From contig CAWHPW010000011.1 in NCBI GenBank assembly GCA_963831385.1, positions 1-64,000 of the forward strand: 64,000 nt of DNA. Direction: 5' to 3'. Both the position numbers and the translations under genes were made by a program. Each line of letters starts with the position of its first letter. Positions within the stretch are counted from its first letter, which is position 1. This document shows positions 37,121-46,629 of the stretch, in pieces. The notes beneath the pieces are model-generated. The model was not told where the DNA came from. It did no database searches and saw only the letters and a program-made list of their open reading frames with translations. The stretch is from JACVRX01 sp963831385. GTDB lineage: Bacteria; Actinomycetota; Actinomycetes; Jiangellales; Jiangellaceae.

Positions 37121-37879
37121 CTATTCCCAGCGGAACCACCGCGCCGCCGTGGCGAAGCCCACCACGGTCCACACCACAAGAATTCCGACGGCTGCCCAGG
37201 GAATCGCGCCACCGTCGACAAGCAGTGCTCGAAGGCCCGCTGCCAAGGCGCCGGCGGGCGTCAGGACGAGCAGGGGCTGGATGGCAGACGGATAGCTCTC
37301 CAACGGAATGATCACTCCGCCGGTCAGCAGGAGCGTGACGTAGATCAGATTTGCCGCAGCGAGCGTGACGTCGGCTCGCAGCGTTCCGGCCATCAGCAGT
37401 GCCAGCCCGGCGAATGCCACTGTGCCGAGTATCAACAGCGTTGCGACGCCGATCGGCGCGCCGTGCGGTCGCCACCCCAGCGCAAAGCCGAGGCCACAGA
37501 CCAGCACAACCTGCAGCGCCTCGACGAGCAGCACGGTCAGCGCCTTCGCGGCGAGCAGCCCCCACCGTGGGAGGGGTGAGGTGCCCAGCAGCTTGAGCAC
37601 GCCGTACCGCCGCTCGTATGCCGTGGCGATGGCCAACGACGTGAATGCCGTCGACATCACCGACAGCGCGAGCACGCCCGGCACCAGGACGTCCACAGCG
37701 GCACCGGGACCGGTATCGATGACTGGCACCGCCACGAGCAACGCCAGCACGGCGACCGGGATGACCACGATGAGCAGCAGCTGTTCGCCGTTGCGCAGGA
37801 GCAGCCGGGTCTCGAGGGCCGTCTGGGCGAGCACCATCCGGCTGATCGGTGCCGGCGCGGGAGCCGGAGCGAACGTCAT
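37121..37879 (-). CDS. ABC-2 type transporter permease
   Basis: 252 aa with six hydrophobic segments and the ABC-2 permease layout (YERRYGVLKLLGTSPLPRWGLLAAK in the coupling region). ATG 37879 overlaps the stop of the ATPase gene. The pair forms an exporter of unknown substrate. Its place between ctaA and sufR is commonly seen in actinobacteria. Confidence 0.88.
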   Translation of the reverse strand: MTFAPAPAPAPISRMVLAQTALETRLLLRNGEQLLLIVVIPVAVLALLVAVPVIDTGPGAAVDVLVPGVLALSVMSTAFTSLAIATAYERRYGVLKLLGTSPLPRWGLLAAKALTVLLVEALQVVLVCGLGFALGWRPHGAPIGVATLLILGTVAFAGLALLMAGTLRADVTLAAANLIYVTLLLTGGVIIPLESYPSAIQPLLVLTPAGALAAGLRALLVDGGAIPWAAVGILVVWTVVGFATAARWFRWE

Positions 37880-38799
37880 GGCGTCGCCTCCGGCCCGGTC
37901 AGCTCCAGGAACACGTCCTCGAGCGTGTGACGGCTCAGTTGCACGTTCCGTGCAACGACTCCGTTGGCATCGCACCAAAACATCAGCGCCGGCATGATCT
38001 CGTCGACCGGGCCGTCGATGCGGTACCGACGAGCCGCGGCCTTGCTGATCTTCGATGTCGGCGGCAGTGCTGACCGTAGCGCCGCCAGGTCGATCCCAGC
38101 GGGCGCGTCGAACTGCAGCGAGCCGGACTGAGAGCCGGTGAGCGACGACGGCGAGCCCTCGGCCACCAGGCGTCCGTGATCGACGATCACGACATGATCG
38201 GCCAGGCGCTCCGCCTCGTCGATCAGGTGAGTGGTCAGGACGACTGTCACCCCGTCCGCACGCAGCTCGTCGACGAGTTGCCAGGTGATGCGTCGTCCGG
38301 CGGGGTCGAGACCGGCGGTTGGTTCGTCCAGGAAGGCAATCTCCGGACGGCCGACCAGCGCGGCGGCGAGGGCAAGTCGGTGACGCTCCCCACCGGACAA
38401 TCTGCGAACGGGGGTCCCGCTGACCGGTCCGAGTGCGAGCCGCTCGATCAGCGTGTCGACGCGGAGCGGGTTGGCGAAGAACTGGCACAGATGTCGCAAC
38501 AGCTCTCGCGGACGGGCACCAGGATGAAGGCCCGCGGCTTCCTGCAGCATGACGCCCACCCGGGCGTGTTCTTCCGGTCCGGCCCGAACCGGATCGTTCC
38601 CCAGGACGCGGACTGATCCCGTGTCCGGGCGTCGAAAGCCCACGCAGCACTCCACCGTGGTGGTCTTTCCGGCGCCGTTCGGCCCGAGGATCGCCGTGAT
38701 GAGGCCTCGGGGGACCGAGAAGGTGAGCTCGTCGACTGCGGTGAGATCGCCATAGCGCTTGGTGAGCGATGCCACGTCGACGGCGGGCACGATGCTCAC
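37876..38799 (-). CDS. ABC transporter ATP-binding protein
   Basis: 307 aa. Walker A GPNGAGKTTT, signature RLSGGERHRLALA, Walker B IAFLDEPTAGLDP and switch His in LTTHLIDEAERLADHVV are all present; a C-terminal regulatory part of about 80 residues follows. GTG 38799 gives MSIVPAVDVASLTKRYG; a longer frame to 38829 lacks support. Works with the permease at 37121. Confidence 0.93.
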   Translation of the reverse strand: MSIVPAVDVASLTKRYGDLTAVDELTFSVPRGLITAILGPNGAGKTTTVECCVGFRRPDTGSVRVLGNDPVRAGPEEHARVGVMLQEAAGLHPGARPRELLRHLCQFFANPLRVDTLIERLALGPVSGTPVRRLSGGERHRLALAAALVGRPEIAFLDEPTAGLDPAGRRITWQLVDELRADGVTVVLTTHLIDEAERLADHVVIVDHGRLVAEGSPSSLTGSQSGSLQFDAPAGIDLAALRSALPPTSKISKAAARRYRIDGPVDEIMPALMFWCDANGVVARNVQLSRHTLEDVFLELTGPEATP

Positions 38800-38901
38800 C
38801 GACCGAGTCTCGCACCCCCCAATTGGCACCGACGTCGTTGCTCACTGCGCCGGAGCGTGAGTCGGCTTGAGCCTGGAACAGAAATAGGCCACGATGGTGT
38901 T

Positions 38902-39660
38902 GTGAAAAACGTGCGAGACGTGAGGCGAGGGTGGCCGCAGGGCCAGTCCCAGGACGACCCGCACGCCGGCACCCGGACGCGGGTCGCTCGGTCGATCCTG
39001 GAGAACGGGCCATCCACCGCGTCGGCACTGGCTGCCCGGCTCGGGCTGACCCCCGCAGCTGTGCGTCGGCACCTGGACAGGTTGCAAGCCGACGGGATGA
39101 TCGAGGGCAGACAAGCCCGAGTTCATGGACATCGCGGCCGGGGACGGCCCGCGAAGGTCTTTGTCGTCACCGAGGCTGGTCGCGATGCCTTCGAACAGGC
39201 ATATGACGATCTGGCCGTCGGCGCCCTCCGTTTCCTCGCCGAGACCGGTGGCGACGAACTGGTCGGGGAGTTTGCCCGCCGTCGGGTCGCCGAGCTGGAA
39301 GAGCGTTATCGACCCACGGTCGAGGCGGCCGCGGGATTGTCCGCCAAGGCCGCGACGCTGGCGCGGTCCCTATCCGTGGACGGCTACGCCGCGTCGGTGA
39401 CGGCTGCTCCGACCGGGTCGGGCGAGCAGCTGTGCCAACACCACTGCCCGGTGGCGCATGTGGCCGAGCAGTTTCCGCAGCTGTGTGAGGCCGAGACCGA
39501 GGCGTTCGCGCGCCTGCTCGGCACCCACGTCCAACGCCTGGCAACAATCGCCCACGGCGATGGCGTCTGCACTACACACATCCCGCGCCTCCGGTCGGAG
39601 TTGTCCGAGCGCGCTGACATGATTCCCCGCGAGCACACCCCTGAGGAGATCTGCCGATGA
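38902..39660 (+). CDS. sufR: SufR-type Fe-S cluster regulator
   Basis: 252 aa. A winged helix (LENGPSTASALAARLGLTPAAVRRHLDRL) with a DNA-contacting wing HGHRGRGRPAKVFVVT, then a C-terminal domain with CQHHCPVAHVAEQFPQLC and a later cysteine in CTTHIPRL, the expected [4Fe-4S] ligands. It should repress the suf operon when clusters are plentiful. GTG 38902 is preferred to the in-frame upstream start. Its stop overlaps sufB (ATGA). Confidence 0.93.
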   Translation: MKNVRDVRRGWPQGQSQDDPHAGTRTRVARSILENGPSTASALAARLGLTPAAVRRHLDRLQADGMIEGRQARVHGHRGRGRPAKVFVVTEAGRDAFEQAYDDLAVGALRFLAETGGDELVGEFARRRVAELEERYRPTVEAAAGLSAKAATLARSLSVDGYAASVTAAPTGSGEQLCQHHCPVAHVAEQFPQLCEAETEAFARLLGTHVQRLATIAHGDGVCTTHIPRLRSELSERADMIPREHTPEEICR

Positions 39661-41069
39661 CCACGACCGCTCATCCCGAGCTCGAGGGTCTGGGCCGCTA
39701 CAAGTTCGGCTGGGCCGACTCGGACGCCGCGGGCGCCCTCGCGCGCCGCGGACTGTCCGAGGACGTCGTGCGCGAGATCTCGGCGCTGAAGAACGAGCCA
39801 GAGTGGATGCTCGAGCTGCGGCTGAAGGGGCTGCACCTGTTCGAGAAGAAGCCCATGCCCACCTGGGGCGCCGACTTGTCTGCGATCGACTTCGACAACA
39901 TCAAGTACTTCGTTCGTTCCACTGAGAAGCAGGCGGCCAGCTGGGACGATCTGCCGGCAGACATCAAGAACACCTACGACAAATTGGGCATCCCGGAAGC
40001 AGAGAAGCAAAGGCTCATAGCGGGCGTAGCGGCCCAATACGAGTCAGAGGTGGTTTACCACAAAATTCGTGAGGATTTGGAAGCCCAAGGCGTCATCTTC
40101 CTCGACACAGACACCGGACTGAAAGAGCACCCGGAGCTGTTCAGGGAGTACTTCACCTCGGTGATCCCAGCCGGCGACAACAAGTTCTCGGCGCTCAACA
40201 CGGCAGTCTGGTCGGGCGGCAGCTTCATCTATGTACCGAAGGGCGTGCGCGTCGAGATCCCGTTGCAGGCCTACTTCCGGATCAACACCGAGAACATGGG
40301 CCAGTTCGAGCGCACGCTGATCATCGTCGACGAAGACGCCTACGTGCACTATGTCGAGGGCTGCACCGCACCGATCTACTCCTCGGATTCCCTGCACAGC
40401 GCCGTCGTCGAGATCATCGTGAAGAAGAACGCCCGCTGCCGGTACACGACCATCCAGAACTGGTCGAACAACGTCTACAACCTCGTGACCAAGCGGGCCA
40501 CCGCTGCCGAGGGCGCCACCATGGAGTGGATCGACGGCAACATCGGTTCCAAGATCACCATGAAATACCCAGCGGTCTGGTTGATGGGGGAGCACGCGAA
40601 GGGCGAGACCTTGTCGGTGGCGTTCGCCGGCGAGGGCCAGCACCAGGACGCCGGGGCAAAGATGCTGCACCTGGCGCCGAACACGTCGTCGTCGATCGTG
40701 TCCAAGTCGGTGGCGCGCGGCGGTGGCCGTACCTCCTACCGTGGCCTGGTCCAGGTCATGCCGCGAGCGGTGCACAGCGCCAGCACGGTTCGCTGCGACG
40801 CCCTGCTGATCGACACCATCTCGCGTTCGGATACCTATCCCTACGTCGACGTGCGCAACGACGACGTGTCCATGGGCCATGAGGCGACGGTCTCGAAGGT
40901 CAGTGAGGACCAGCTGTTCTATCTGATGAGCCGTGGCCTGTCCGAGGAGGAGGCCATGGCGATGATCGTGCGCGGGTTCATCGAGCCGATCGCCCGTGAG
41001 CTGCCGATGGAGTATGCCCTTGAGCTCAACCGGTTGATCGAGCTGCAGATGGAAGGTGCGGTGGGCTGA
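39657..41069 (+). CDS. sufB: Fe-S cluster assembly protein SufB
   Basis: 470 aa; forms the scaffold complex SufBC2D. Typical are FGWADSDAAGALARRGLSEDVV, YVHYVEGCTAPIYSSDSLHSAVVEI, RCRYTTIQNWSNNVYNL and the C-terminal beta-helix part with MGHEATVSKVSEDQLFYLMSRGL. No intein interrupts it, unlike in some mycobacteria. Confidence 0.98.
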   Translation: MTTTAHPELEGLGRYKFGWADSDAAGALARRGLSEDVVREISALKNEPEWMLELRLKGLHLFEKKPMPTWGADLSAIDFDNIKYFVRSTEKQAASWDDLPADIKNTYDKLGIPEAEKQRLIAGVAAQYESEVVYHKIREDLEAQGVIFLDTDTGLKEHPELFREYFTSVIPAGDNKFSALNTAVWSGGSFIYVPKGVRVEIPLQAYFRINTENMGQFERTLIIVDEDAYVHYVEGCTAPIYSSDSLHSAVVEIIVKKNARCRYTTIQNWSNNVYNLVTKRATAAEGATMEWIDGNIGSKITMKYPAVWLMGEHAKGETLSVAFAGEGQHQDAGAKMLHLAPNTSSSIVSKSVARGGGRTSYRGLVQVMPRAVHSASTVRCDALLIDTISRSDTYPYVDVRNDDVSMGHEATVSKVSEDQLFYLMSRGLSEEEAMAMIVRGFIEPIARELPMEYALELNRLIELQMEGAVG

Positions 41070-41074
41070 GCCGC

Positions 41075-42292
41075 ATGACGACACTTGACGACACGACGAT
41101 GTCGCCGCAGCACGGCCTCACCGAGCACTCCCACGGTGCGGGCGCGGGCCGGCTCGACGGACACGGCGGCAGCTCACTGCACCGCTTCGCGTCCTTCGAC
41201 GTCGACGCTCACCCCGTTCCGCGCGGTCGGGAGGAGGACTGGCGGTTCACTCCGATGGTCCGGTTGCGCGGCCTGCACGTCGACACCTCGCTGGACGGTC
41301 ACGACTACGAGTTGGCGGTCGACGCCGATCCGCAGGTACTCGTGGAGACCCACGATGCTGACGACCCACGTCGGGGAGTGTCGGGCTATGTCCCGATCGA
41401 CCGGGTGAGCGCGCGGGCCTGGGCCGATTCCGACAAGGTGCTCACGGTCACCATCCCCAGGGACGTGGTCTCGACCCGACCGACGGTTGTCCGGCTGCGA
41501 GGACTGTCGGCGGAGAAGGCAGCGGCCGGTCATGTCGTGGTCACCGCGCAAGCGTTCAGCCACGCAACCGTGCTGATCGAGCATGAGGGCTCGGCCGCGT
41601 TCGCCGACAACGTCGAGATCATCGTCGAGGAGGGCGCGCACCTCACGCTGGTGAGCCTGCAGGACTGGGCCGACGACACCGTCCACCTGTCGCATCACCA
41701 CGTGCGGGTCGGGCGCGATGCCACCGTCCGCCACGCGATCGTCACCTTCGGCGGCGACTTGGTCCGGATCAGCACGTCGCTCGACTACTCCGGGCCGGGT
41801 GGCGAGGCAGAACTGCTGGGCCTGTACTTCGTCGACGCCGGCCAATACATCGAGAACCGGCTCTTCGTCGACCACAACACCCCGAAAGCCCGCAGCAACG
41901 TCGAGTACAAGGGGGCGTTGCAAGGCACTGGCGCCCACTCGGTGTGGGTCGGCGACGTGTTGATCCGACCCGAGGCCGAGGGCATCAAGACCTTCGAGCT
42001 CAACCGAAACCTGGTGCTCACCGACGGCGCCCGCGCCGACTCCGTTCCCAACCTCGAGATCGAGACCGGCGAGATCGAGGGCGCGGGACACGCCAGTGCG
42101 ACCGGCCGGTTCGACGACGAGCAGCTGTTCTACCTGCAATCCCGCGGGATCCCCGAAGATCTGGCCCGGCGCCTGGTCGTGCGTGGGTTCTTCGCGTCGC
42201 TGATCAACAAGCTCGGCGTGCCAGAGCTCGTCGATCGGCTCCACACCGCGGTCGAGCGCGAGCTCGCCGTTTCGGAGGCCAATCAACCATGA
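41075..42292 (+). CDS. sufD: Fe-S cluster assembly protein SufD
   Basis: 405 aa. Shows GREEDWRFTPMVRLRGL near the start and, at the end, GHASATGRFDDEQLFYLQSRGIPEDLARRLVVRGFF, homologous to SufB. It pairs with SufB and SufC. Five bases after sufB; its stop overlaps the sufC start (ATGA). Confidence 0.96.
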   Translation: MTTLDDTTMSPQHGLTEHSHGAGAGRLDGHGGSSLHRFASFDVDAHPVPRGREEDWRFTPMVRLRGLHVDTSLDGHDYELAVDADPQVLVETHDADDPRRGVSGYVPIDRVSARAWADSDKVLTVTIPRDVVSTRPTVVRLRGLSAEKAAAGHVVVTAQAFSHATVLIEHEGSAAFADNVEIIVEEGAHLTLVSLQDWADDTVHLSHHHVRVGRDATVRHAIVTFGGDLVRISTSLDYSGPGGEAELLGLYFVDAGQYIENRLFVDHNTPKARSNVEYKGALQGTGAHSVWVGDVLIRPEAEGIKTFELNRNLVLTDGARADSVPNLEIETGEIEGAGHASATGRFDDEQLFYLQSRGIPEDLARRLVVRGFFASLINKLGVPELVDRLHTAVERELAVSEANQP

Positions 42293-43047
42293 GCACCCTC
42301 GAGATTCGTGACCTCTATGTGTCGGTGGACACCGAGGCGGGCGCCAAGGAGATCCTCCGCGGCGTCGACCTCACCGTCCAGGCGGGACAGATCCACGCGA
42401 TCATGGGCCCGAACGGCTCGGGCAAATCGACACTCGCCTACTCCATCGCCGGTCACCCGAAGTACACGGTCACTCGCGGCAGCGTCAGGCTCGACGGCGA
42501 GGACGTACTCGCGATGAAGGTCGACGAGCGTGCCCGGGCAGGCCTGTTCCTCGCCATGCAATATCCGGTAGAGGTGCCCGGTGTCTCGGTGTCCAACTTC
42601 CTGCGCACGGCCAAGACGGCTGTCGACGGGCAGGCGCCAAAGCTGCGGACATGGGTCAAGGAGGTCAAGACCGCCATGGACGGCCTGGCCATCGACCCGT
42701 CGTTCGCCGAGCGCGACCTCAACACCGGCTTCTCCGGCGGCGAGAAGAAGCGGCACGAGATTCTCCAGCTGGAGCTGCTCGATCCACGCGTCGCGATCCT
42801 CGACGAGACCGACTCCGGCCTGGACATCGACGCGCTGCGGGTCGTCGCCGACGGTGTCAACCGGTTCCACGCTCGGGGCGGCAAGGGTGTCCTGCTGATC
42901 ACGCACTACACACGCATCCTGCGCTACATCACGCCCGACTTCGTCCATGTCTTCGTTGACGGACACATCGCCGAGGAAGGCGGCCCGGACTTGGCCGAGA
43001 AGCTCGAGGCCGAGGGTTACGTCAGCTACGCCGGCACGTCGGCCTGA
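42289..43047 (+). CDS. sufC: Fe-S assembly ATPase SufC
   Basis: 252 aa ABC-type ATPase. Walker A is MGPNGSGKSTL, signature TGFSGGEKKRHEILQ, Walker B VAILDETDSGLDIDAL, and LITHYTRILRYI contains the switch His. ATG 42289 is chosen from the ATGA overlap; the longer open frame runs in sufD. Confidence 0.97.
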   Translation: MSTLEIRDLYVSVDTEAGAKEILRGVDLTVQAGQIHAIMGPNGSGKSTLAYSIAGHPKYTVTRGSVRLDGEDVLAMKVDERARAGLFLAMQYPVEVPGVSVSNFLRTAKTAVDGQAPKLRTWVKEVKTAMDGLAIDPSFAERDLNTGFSGGEKKRHEILQLELLDPRVAILDETDSGLDIDALRVVADGVNRFHARGGKGVLLITHYTRILRYITPDFVHVFVDGHIAEEGGPDLAEKLEAEGYVSYAGTSA

Positions 43048-43072
43048 CCGCGAGCCCCGAGGAGAACCGACG

Positions 43073-44341
43073 GTGTCCCAGCTCTCCAGCCCGCTGGACG
43101 TGGAGCAGGTCCGCAAGGACTTCCCGATCCTCGAGCGGCGCCTGGCCGGCGACCGGCCGCTGGTTTACCTCGACTCCGCCAACACGTCACAGAAGCCGCG
43201 GGCGGTGATCGACGCGCTGGTCGACCACTACGAGCGCCACAACGCCAACGTCGCGCGGGCCGTGCACCAGCTCGGCGAGGAGGCGACGGCGGCATACGAG
43301 AGCTGCCCGGACGAAGGTCGCCGCAGTTCATCGGCGCACCCAGCGCGCGACGAGATCGTCTTTACCAAGAACGCCTCGGAGGCGCTCAACCTGGTGGCCA
43401 ACACACTGGCCAGTGGCCTGGCCGCCGATCCGCGCTACCGGCTCGGCCCAGGCGACGACGTCGTCATCACGGAGATGGAGCACCACTCCAACATCGTTCC
43501 GTGGCAGCTGGCCTGCCAGCGGACCGGCGCCACGTTGCGCTGGTTCGGGCTGACCGACGAGGGCCGGCTCGACCTGTCGAACCTGGACGACCTCGTCACC
43601 GAGCGCACCAAAATCGTCTCGATGGTGCACCAGTCGAACATCCTCGGCACGGTCAACTCGGTGTCACCGATGGTCGCTCGCGCGCGCGAGGTCGGCGCGC
43701 TGATCATGCTGGACTGCTCCCAGTCGGTTCCGCACAAGCCGGTCGACGTCATCGACCTCGGCGTCGACCTGATCGCCTTCACCGGCCACAAGATGTGCGG
43801 ACCCACCGGAATCGGCGTGCTGTGGGGACGCACCGAGGTACTCGAATCCATGCCGCCGTTCCTCGGCGGCGGCGAGATGATCGAGACCGTCGACATGACC
43901 GGCTCGACGTATGCACCGATCCCGCACAAGTTCGAGGCCGGCACGCCGCCGATCGCGCAGGCGGTCGGTCTCGGCGCCGCTGTCGACTACCTGTCCGGCA
44001 TCGGCATGGACACTGTCGCCGCGCACGAGAAGGCGCTGACGGCGTACGCGCTGGAGCGGCTTGGCGATATCGAGGGTGTGCGCCTCATCGGGCCGCGGGT
44101 GCCCATCTCACGTGGCGGAACCGTGTCGTTCACGCTTGACGGGGTGCATCCGCACGACGTCGGTCAGCTCCTCGACGAGCACGGCGTCGCTGTCCGGGTC
44201 GGGCACCACTGCGCGCGGCCGGTCTGTGTCCGGTACGGAATTCCCGCGACCACTCGAGCGTCTTTCTACCTGTACACCACGCAGGCCGAGATCGACGTGC
44301 TCGTCGAGGGCGTCGAACACGCGAAGAGGTTCTTTCGGTGA
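43073..44341 (+). CDS. sufS: Cysteine desulfurase SufS, with a locally scrambled segment
   Basis: 422 aa, pyridoxal phosphate enzyme supplying sulfur to SufU. GFTGHKMCGPTGIGVLWG-type motif (FTGHKMCGPTG) carries the PLP lysine and GHHCARPVCVRYGIP the catalytic cysteine. Between YE and RDEIVFTKN the frame reads SCPDEGRRSSSAHPA instead of the expected AARTKVAAFIGAPS. The expected residues are all present in other frames if single extra bases are removed at about 43301, 43326 and 43345. Three +1 shifts cancel out, adding one codon net. GTG 43073 follows GAGGAGAA. Confidence 0.93.
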   Translation: MSQLSSPLDVEQVRKDFPILERRLAGDRPLVYLDSANTSQKPRAVIDALVDHYERHNANVARAVHQLGEEATAAYESCPDEGRRSSSAHPARDEIVFTKNASEALNLVANTLASGLAADPRYRLGPGDDVVITEMEHHSNIVPWQLACQRTGATLRWFGLTDEGRLDLSNLDDLVTERTKIVSMVHQSNILGTVNSVSPMVARAREVGALIMLDCSQSVPHKPVDVIDLGVDLIAFTGHKMCGPTGIGVLWGRTEVLESMPPFLGGGEMIETVDMTGSTYAPIPHKFEAGTPPIAQAVGLGAAVDYLSGIGMDTVAAHEKALTAYALERLGDIEGVRLIGPRVPISRGGTVSFTLDGVHPHDVGQLLDEHGVAVRVGHHCARPVCVRYGIPATTRASFYLYTTQAEIDVLVEGVEHAKRFFR

Positions 44342-44805
44342 CCACCGACTCGCTCTACCAGGAGATCATCCTGGACCACTACAAGCGCCCAGTCGGGCGC
44401 GGCCTTCGCGAGCCGTTCGACGCTGAGTCGCACCAGGTCAATCCCACCTGTGGCGACGAAATCACCGTACGGGTGCGGCTTTCCGGCGATCGCGTCGAGG
44501 ACGTCTCGTATGCCGGCCAGGGGTGTTCGATCAGCCAGGCGTCGGCCAGCGTCATGCACGAGCTGCTCTCCGGTCGGTCGGTGACCGAGGCTTTCGACAC
44601 GCATGAGGCCTTCGCCGAGCTCATGCAGGGCCGGGGTGCCGTCGAACCAGACGAAGACGTCCTCGGCGACGGCATTGCCTTCGCTGGGGTCGCGCGCTAC
44701 CCGGCCCGGGTCAAGTGCGCGTTGCTGTCCTGGATGGCATTCCGGGACGCGACCGCGCGAGCCCTCGCCTCGTCTGAAGCCCACTCGCCAGGAGACCACC
44801 GATGA
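44338..44805 (+). CDS. sufU: SufU-type Fe-S assembly sulfurtransferase
   Basis: 155 aa. Three conserved cysteines occur in NPTCGDEITV, GQGCSISQASASVM and RVKCALLSW, with the zinc-binding Asp beside the first. Zn-SufU accepts sulfur from SufS. GTG start overlaps the end of sufS. Confidence 0.95.
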   Translation: MTTDSLYQEIILDHYKRPVGRGLREPFDAESHQVNPTCGDEITVRVRLSGDRVEDVSYAGQGCSISQASASVMHELLSGRSVTEAFDTHEAFAELMQGRGAVEPDEDVLGDGIAFAGVARYPARVKCALLSWMAFRDATARALASSEAHSPGDHR

Positions 44806-45128
44806 CCGAATCCACCAGCGTCACGTCGATCGAGGACATCACCGAGGCGATGCGTGACGTCGTCGACCCCGAGTTGGGTATCAACGTCGTCGACCTCGGC
44901 CTGGTGTACGGGGTCGATGTCGACGACACCGGGGTCGCCACCCTCGACATGACGCTGACCAGCGCCGCCTGCCCGTTGACCGACGTGATCGAGGACCAGA
45001 CCAGCGCCGCGCTCGACGGCCTCGTGCAAGACTTCCGGATCAACTGGGTCTGGATGCCGCCGTGGGGGCCGGACAAGATCACCGACGAGGGGCGCGAACA
45101 GCTACGTGCCTTGGGCTTCAACGTCTGA
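44802..45128 (+). CDS. sufT: SufT-like metal-sulfur cluster assembly factor (DUF59/MIP18)
   Basis: 108 aa. VVDPELGINVVDLGLVYGV and MTLTSAACPLTDVIEDQ are typical of the MIP18 domain; PPWGPDKITDEGREQLRALGFNV ends the protein. Helps deliver clusters to target proteins. Overlaps sufU by ATGA and closes the suf operon. Confidence 0.94.
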   Translation: MTESTSVTSIEDITEAMRDVVDPELGINVVDLGLVYGVDVDDTGVATLDMTLTSAACPLTDVIEDQTSAALDGLVQDFRINWVWMPPWGPDKITDEGREQLRALGFNV

Positions 45129-45153
45129 TCGAGCGCGAGGAGACATTCCCCCC

Positions 45154-45699
45154 GTGGCCATCCAGCCTATCCGGCTGTTCGGTGATCCCATCCTGCGCAC
45201 CAAGGCCGAGCCGGTCATCGACTTCGACGCGGAACTACGTCGGCTGGTCAAGGATCTGTCCGACACCATGATGGACGCTCCGGGCGTCGGCCTCGCCGCC
45301 CCGCAGATCGGCGTCTCATTGCGCGTCTTCACCTACTTCGTCGACGACCAGCTCGGCCACCTGATCAATCCGGACCTGAAGCTGTCGGGCGAGGATCAGT
45401 ACGACCTCGAGGGCTGCCTGTCCCTGCCCGGGATCGAGTACGACTGTCGCCGGGCGCTGCGTGTCGTCGCGAAAGGCTTCAACGAGTACGGCGATCCCGT
45501 CATGATCGAGGGCGACGACCTGTTGGCACGCTGCATCCAGCACGAGACCGACCACCTCGACGGGGTGTTGTTCATCGACCGCCTGGACCGGTCGGCCCGC
45601 AAGGCAGCGTTGCGTGCGATCCGCGAGGCGGAGTGGCTCGGGCAAACGACTCCGGCGGTCAAGCTCTCTCCGCATCCCACCTACGGCCGGGCGCTCTGA
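45154..45699 (+). CDS. def: Peptide deformylase
   Basis: 181 aa. Three motifs of the metalloenzyme are intact: GVGLAAPQIG, EGCLSLPG and QHETDHLDG. GTG 45154 lies 12 bases after GAGGAG. Removes the formyl group from new proteins; fmt, which adds formyl to the initiator tRNA, follows directly. Confidence 0.95.
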   Translation: MAIQPIRLFGDPILRTKAEPVIDFDAELRRLVKDLSDTMMDAPGVGLAAPQIGVSLRVFTYFVDDQLGHLINPDLKLSGEDQYDLEGCLSLPGIEYDCRRALRVVAKGFNEYGDPVMIEGDDLLARCIQHETDHLDGVLFIDRLDRSARKAALRAIREAEWLGQTTPAVKLSPHPTYGRAL

Positions 45700-46629
45700 G
45701 TGCGTGTCGTCTTCGCGGGCACGCCAGGTACCGCCGTGCCGTCGCTCTCGGCCGTCCTCGACTCACGCCACGATGTCGCCGCGGTCCTCACCAGGCCGGA
45801 CGCTCCGGTGGGCCGCGGGCGAAAGCTCAGCCCCAGCCCAGTGGCGCAGGTCGCCACTGATGCCGGCATCGAGGTGCTCAAGCCGCAGCGGCCGCGTGAC
45901 CCAGACTTCCTCGCCCGGCTCGCCGAGATCAGCCCGGACTGCGCGCCGGTCGTTGCCTACGGCGGGCTACTTCCCCAGGCTGCTCTCGACGTGCCCAAGC
46001 ACGGCTGGGTCAACCTGCACTTCTCGTTGCTGCCCGCCTGGCGGGGCGCGGCGCCGGTCCAGCACGCGATCCTGGCCGGCGACGAGGTCACCGGCGCGAG
46101 CACGTTTCAGATCGAGGAAGAGTTGGACGCCGGGCCGGTCTACGGCGTGATCACCGAGTCCGTCCGGCCGGCCGATACGAGCGGCGATCTGCTCGAGCGG
46201 CTGGCGGTGGCCGGCGCCACACTGCTGGTCGCGACGCTTGACGGCATCGAGGACGGGACGCTTGTCGTGCGCCCACAATCCTCCAGCGGAGTGTCGTGGG
46301 CGCCCAAACTGAGCGTGGCGGACGCGCAAGTCGACTGGTCCGCTCCTGCGGTGCGCGTCGATCGGCTGATTCGCGCCTGCACCCCGGCGCCGGGAGCATG
46401 GACGACGTTTCGCGGACAACGGCTCAAACTCAGCCCAATACGCGTCGATTCTCAGCGAACGGAACTGACGTCAGGGCAGGTGCGGGTGGAGCGCGACGGC
46501 ATCCGGGTTGGCACCGGAAGCAGTGCCATTCTTCTCGGCGAGGTCCAGCCGCAGGGCAAACGCCCCATGCTCGCCGATGACTGGGCCCGCGGTGCCCGGC
46601 TTGACTCCGCTGAGCGGCTGGGCCGGTGA
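45700..46629 (+). CDS. fmt: Methionyl-tRNA formyltransferase
   Basis: 309 aa. Shows VVAYGGLLPQAALDVPKHGWVNLHFSLLPAWRGAAPVQHAI with the catalytic Asn/His and SWAPKLSVADAQVDWS before the C-terminal tRNA-binding domain. GTG directly follows the def stop. The stop overlaps rsmB. Confidence 0.96.
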   Translation: MRVVFAGTPGTAVPSLSAVLDSRHDVAAVLTRPDAPVGRGRKLSPSPVAQVATDAGIEVLKPQRPRDPDFLARLAEISPDCAPVVAYGGLLPQAALDVPKHGWVNLHFSLLPAWRGAAPVQHAILAGDEVTGASTFQIEEELDAGPVYGVITESVRPADTSGDLLERLAVAGATLLVATLDGIEDGTLVVRPQSSSGVSWAPKLSVADAQVDWSAPAVRVDRLIRACTPAPGAWTTFRGQRLKLSPIRVDSQRTELTSGQVRVERDGIRVGTGSSAILLGEVQPQGKRPMLADDWARGARLDSAERLGR

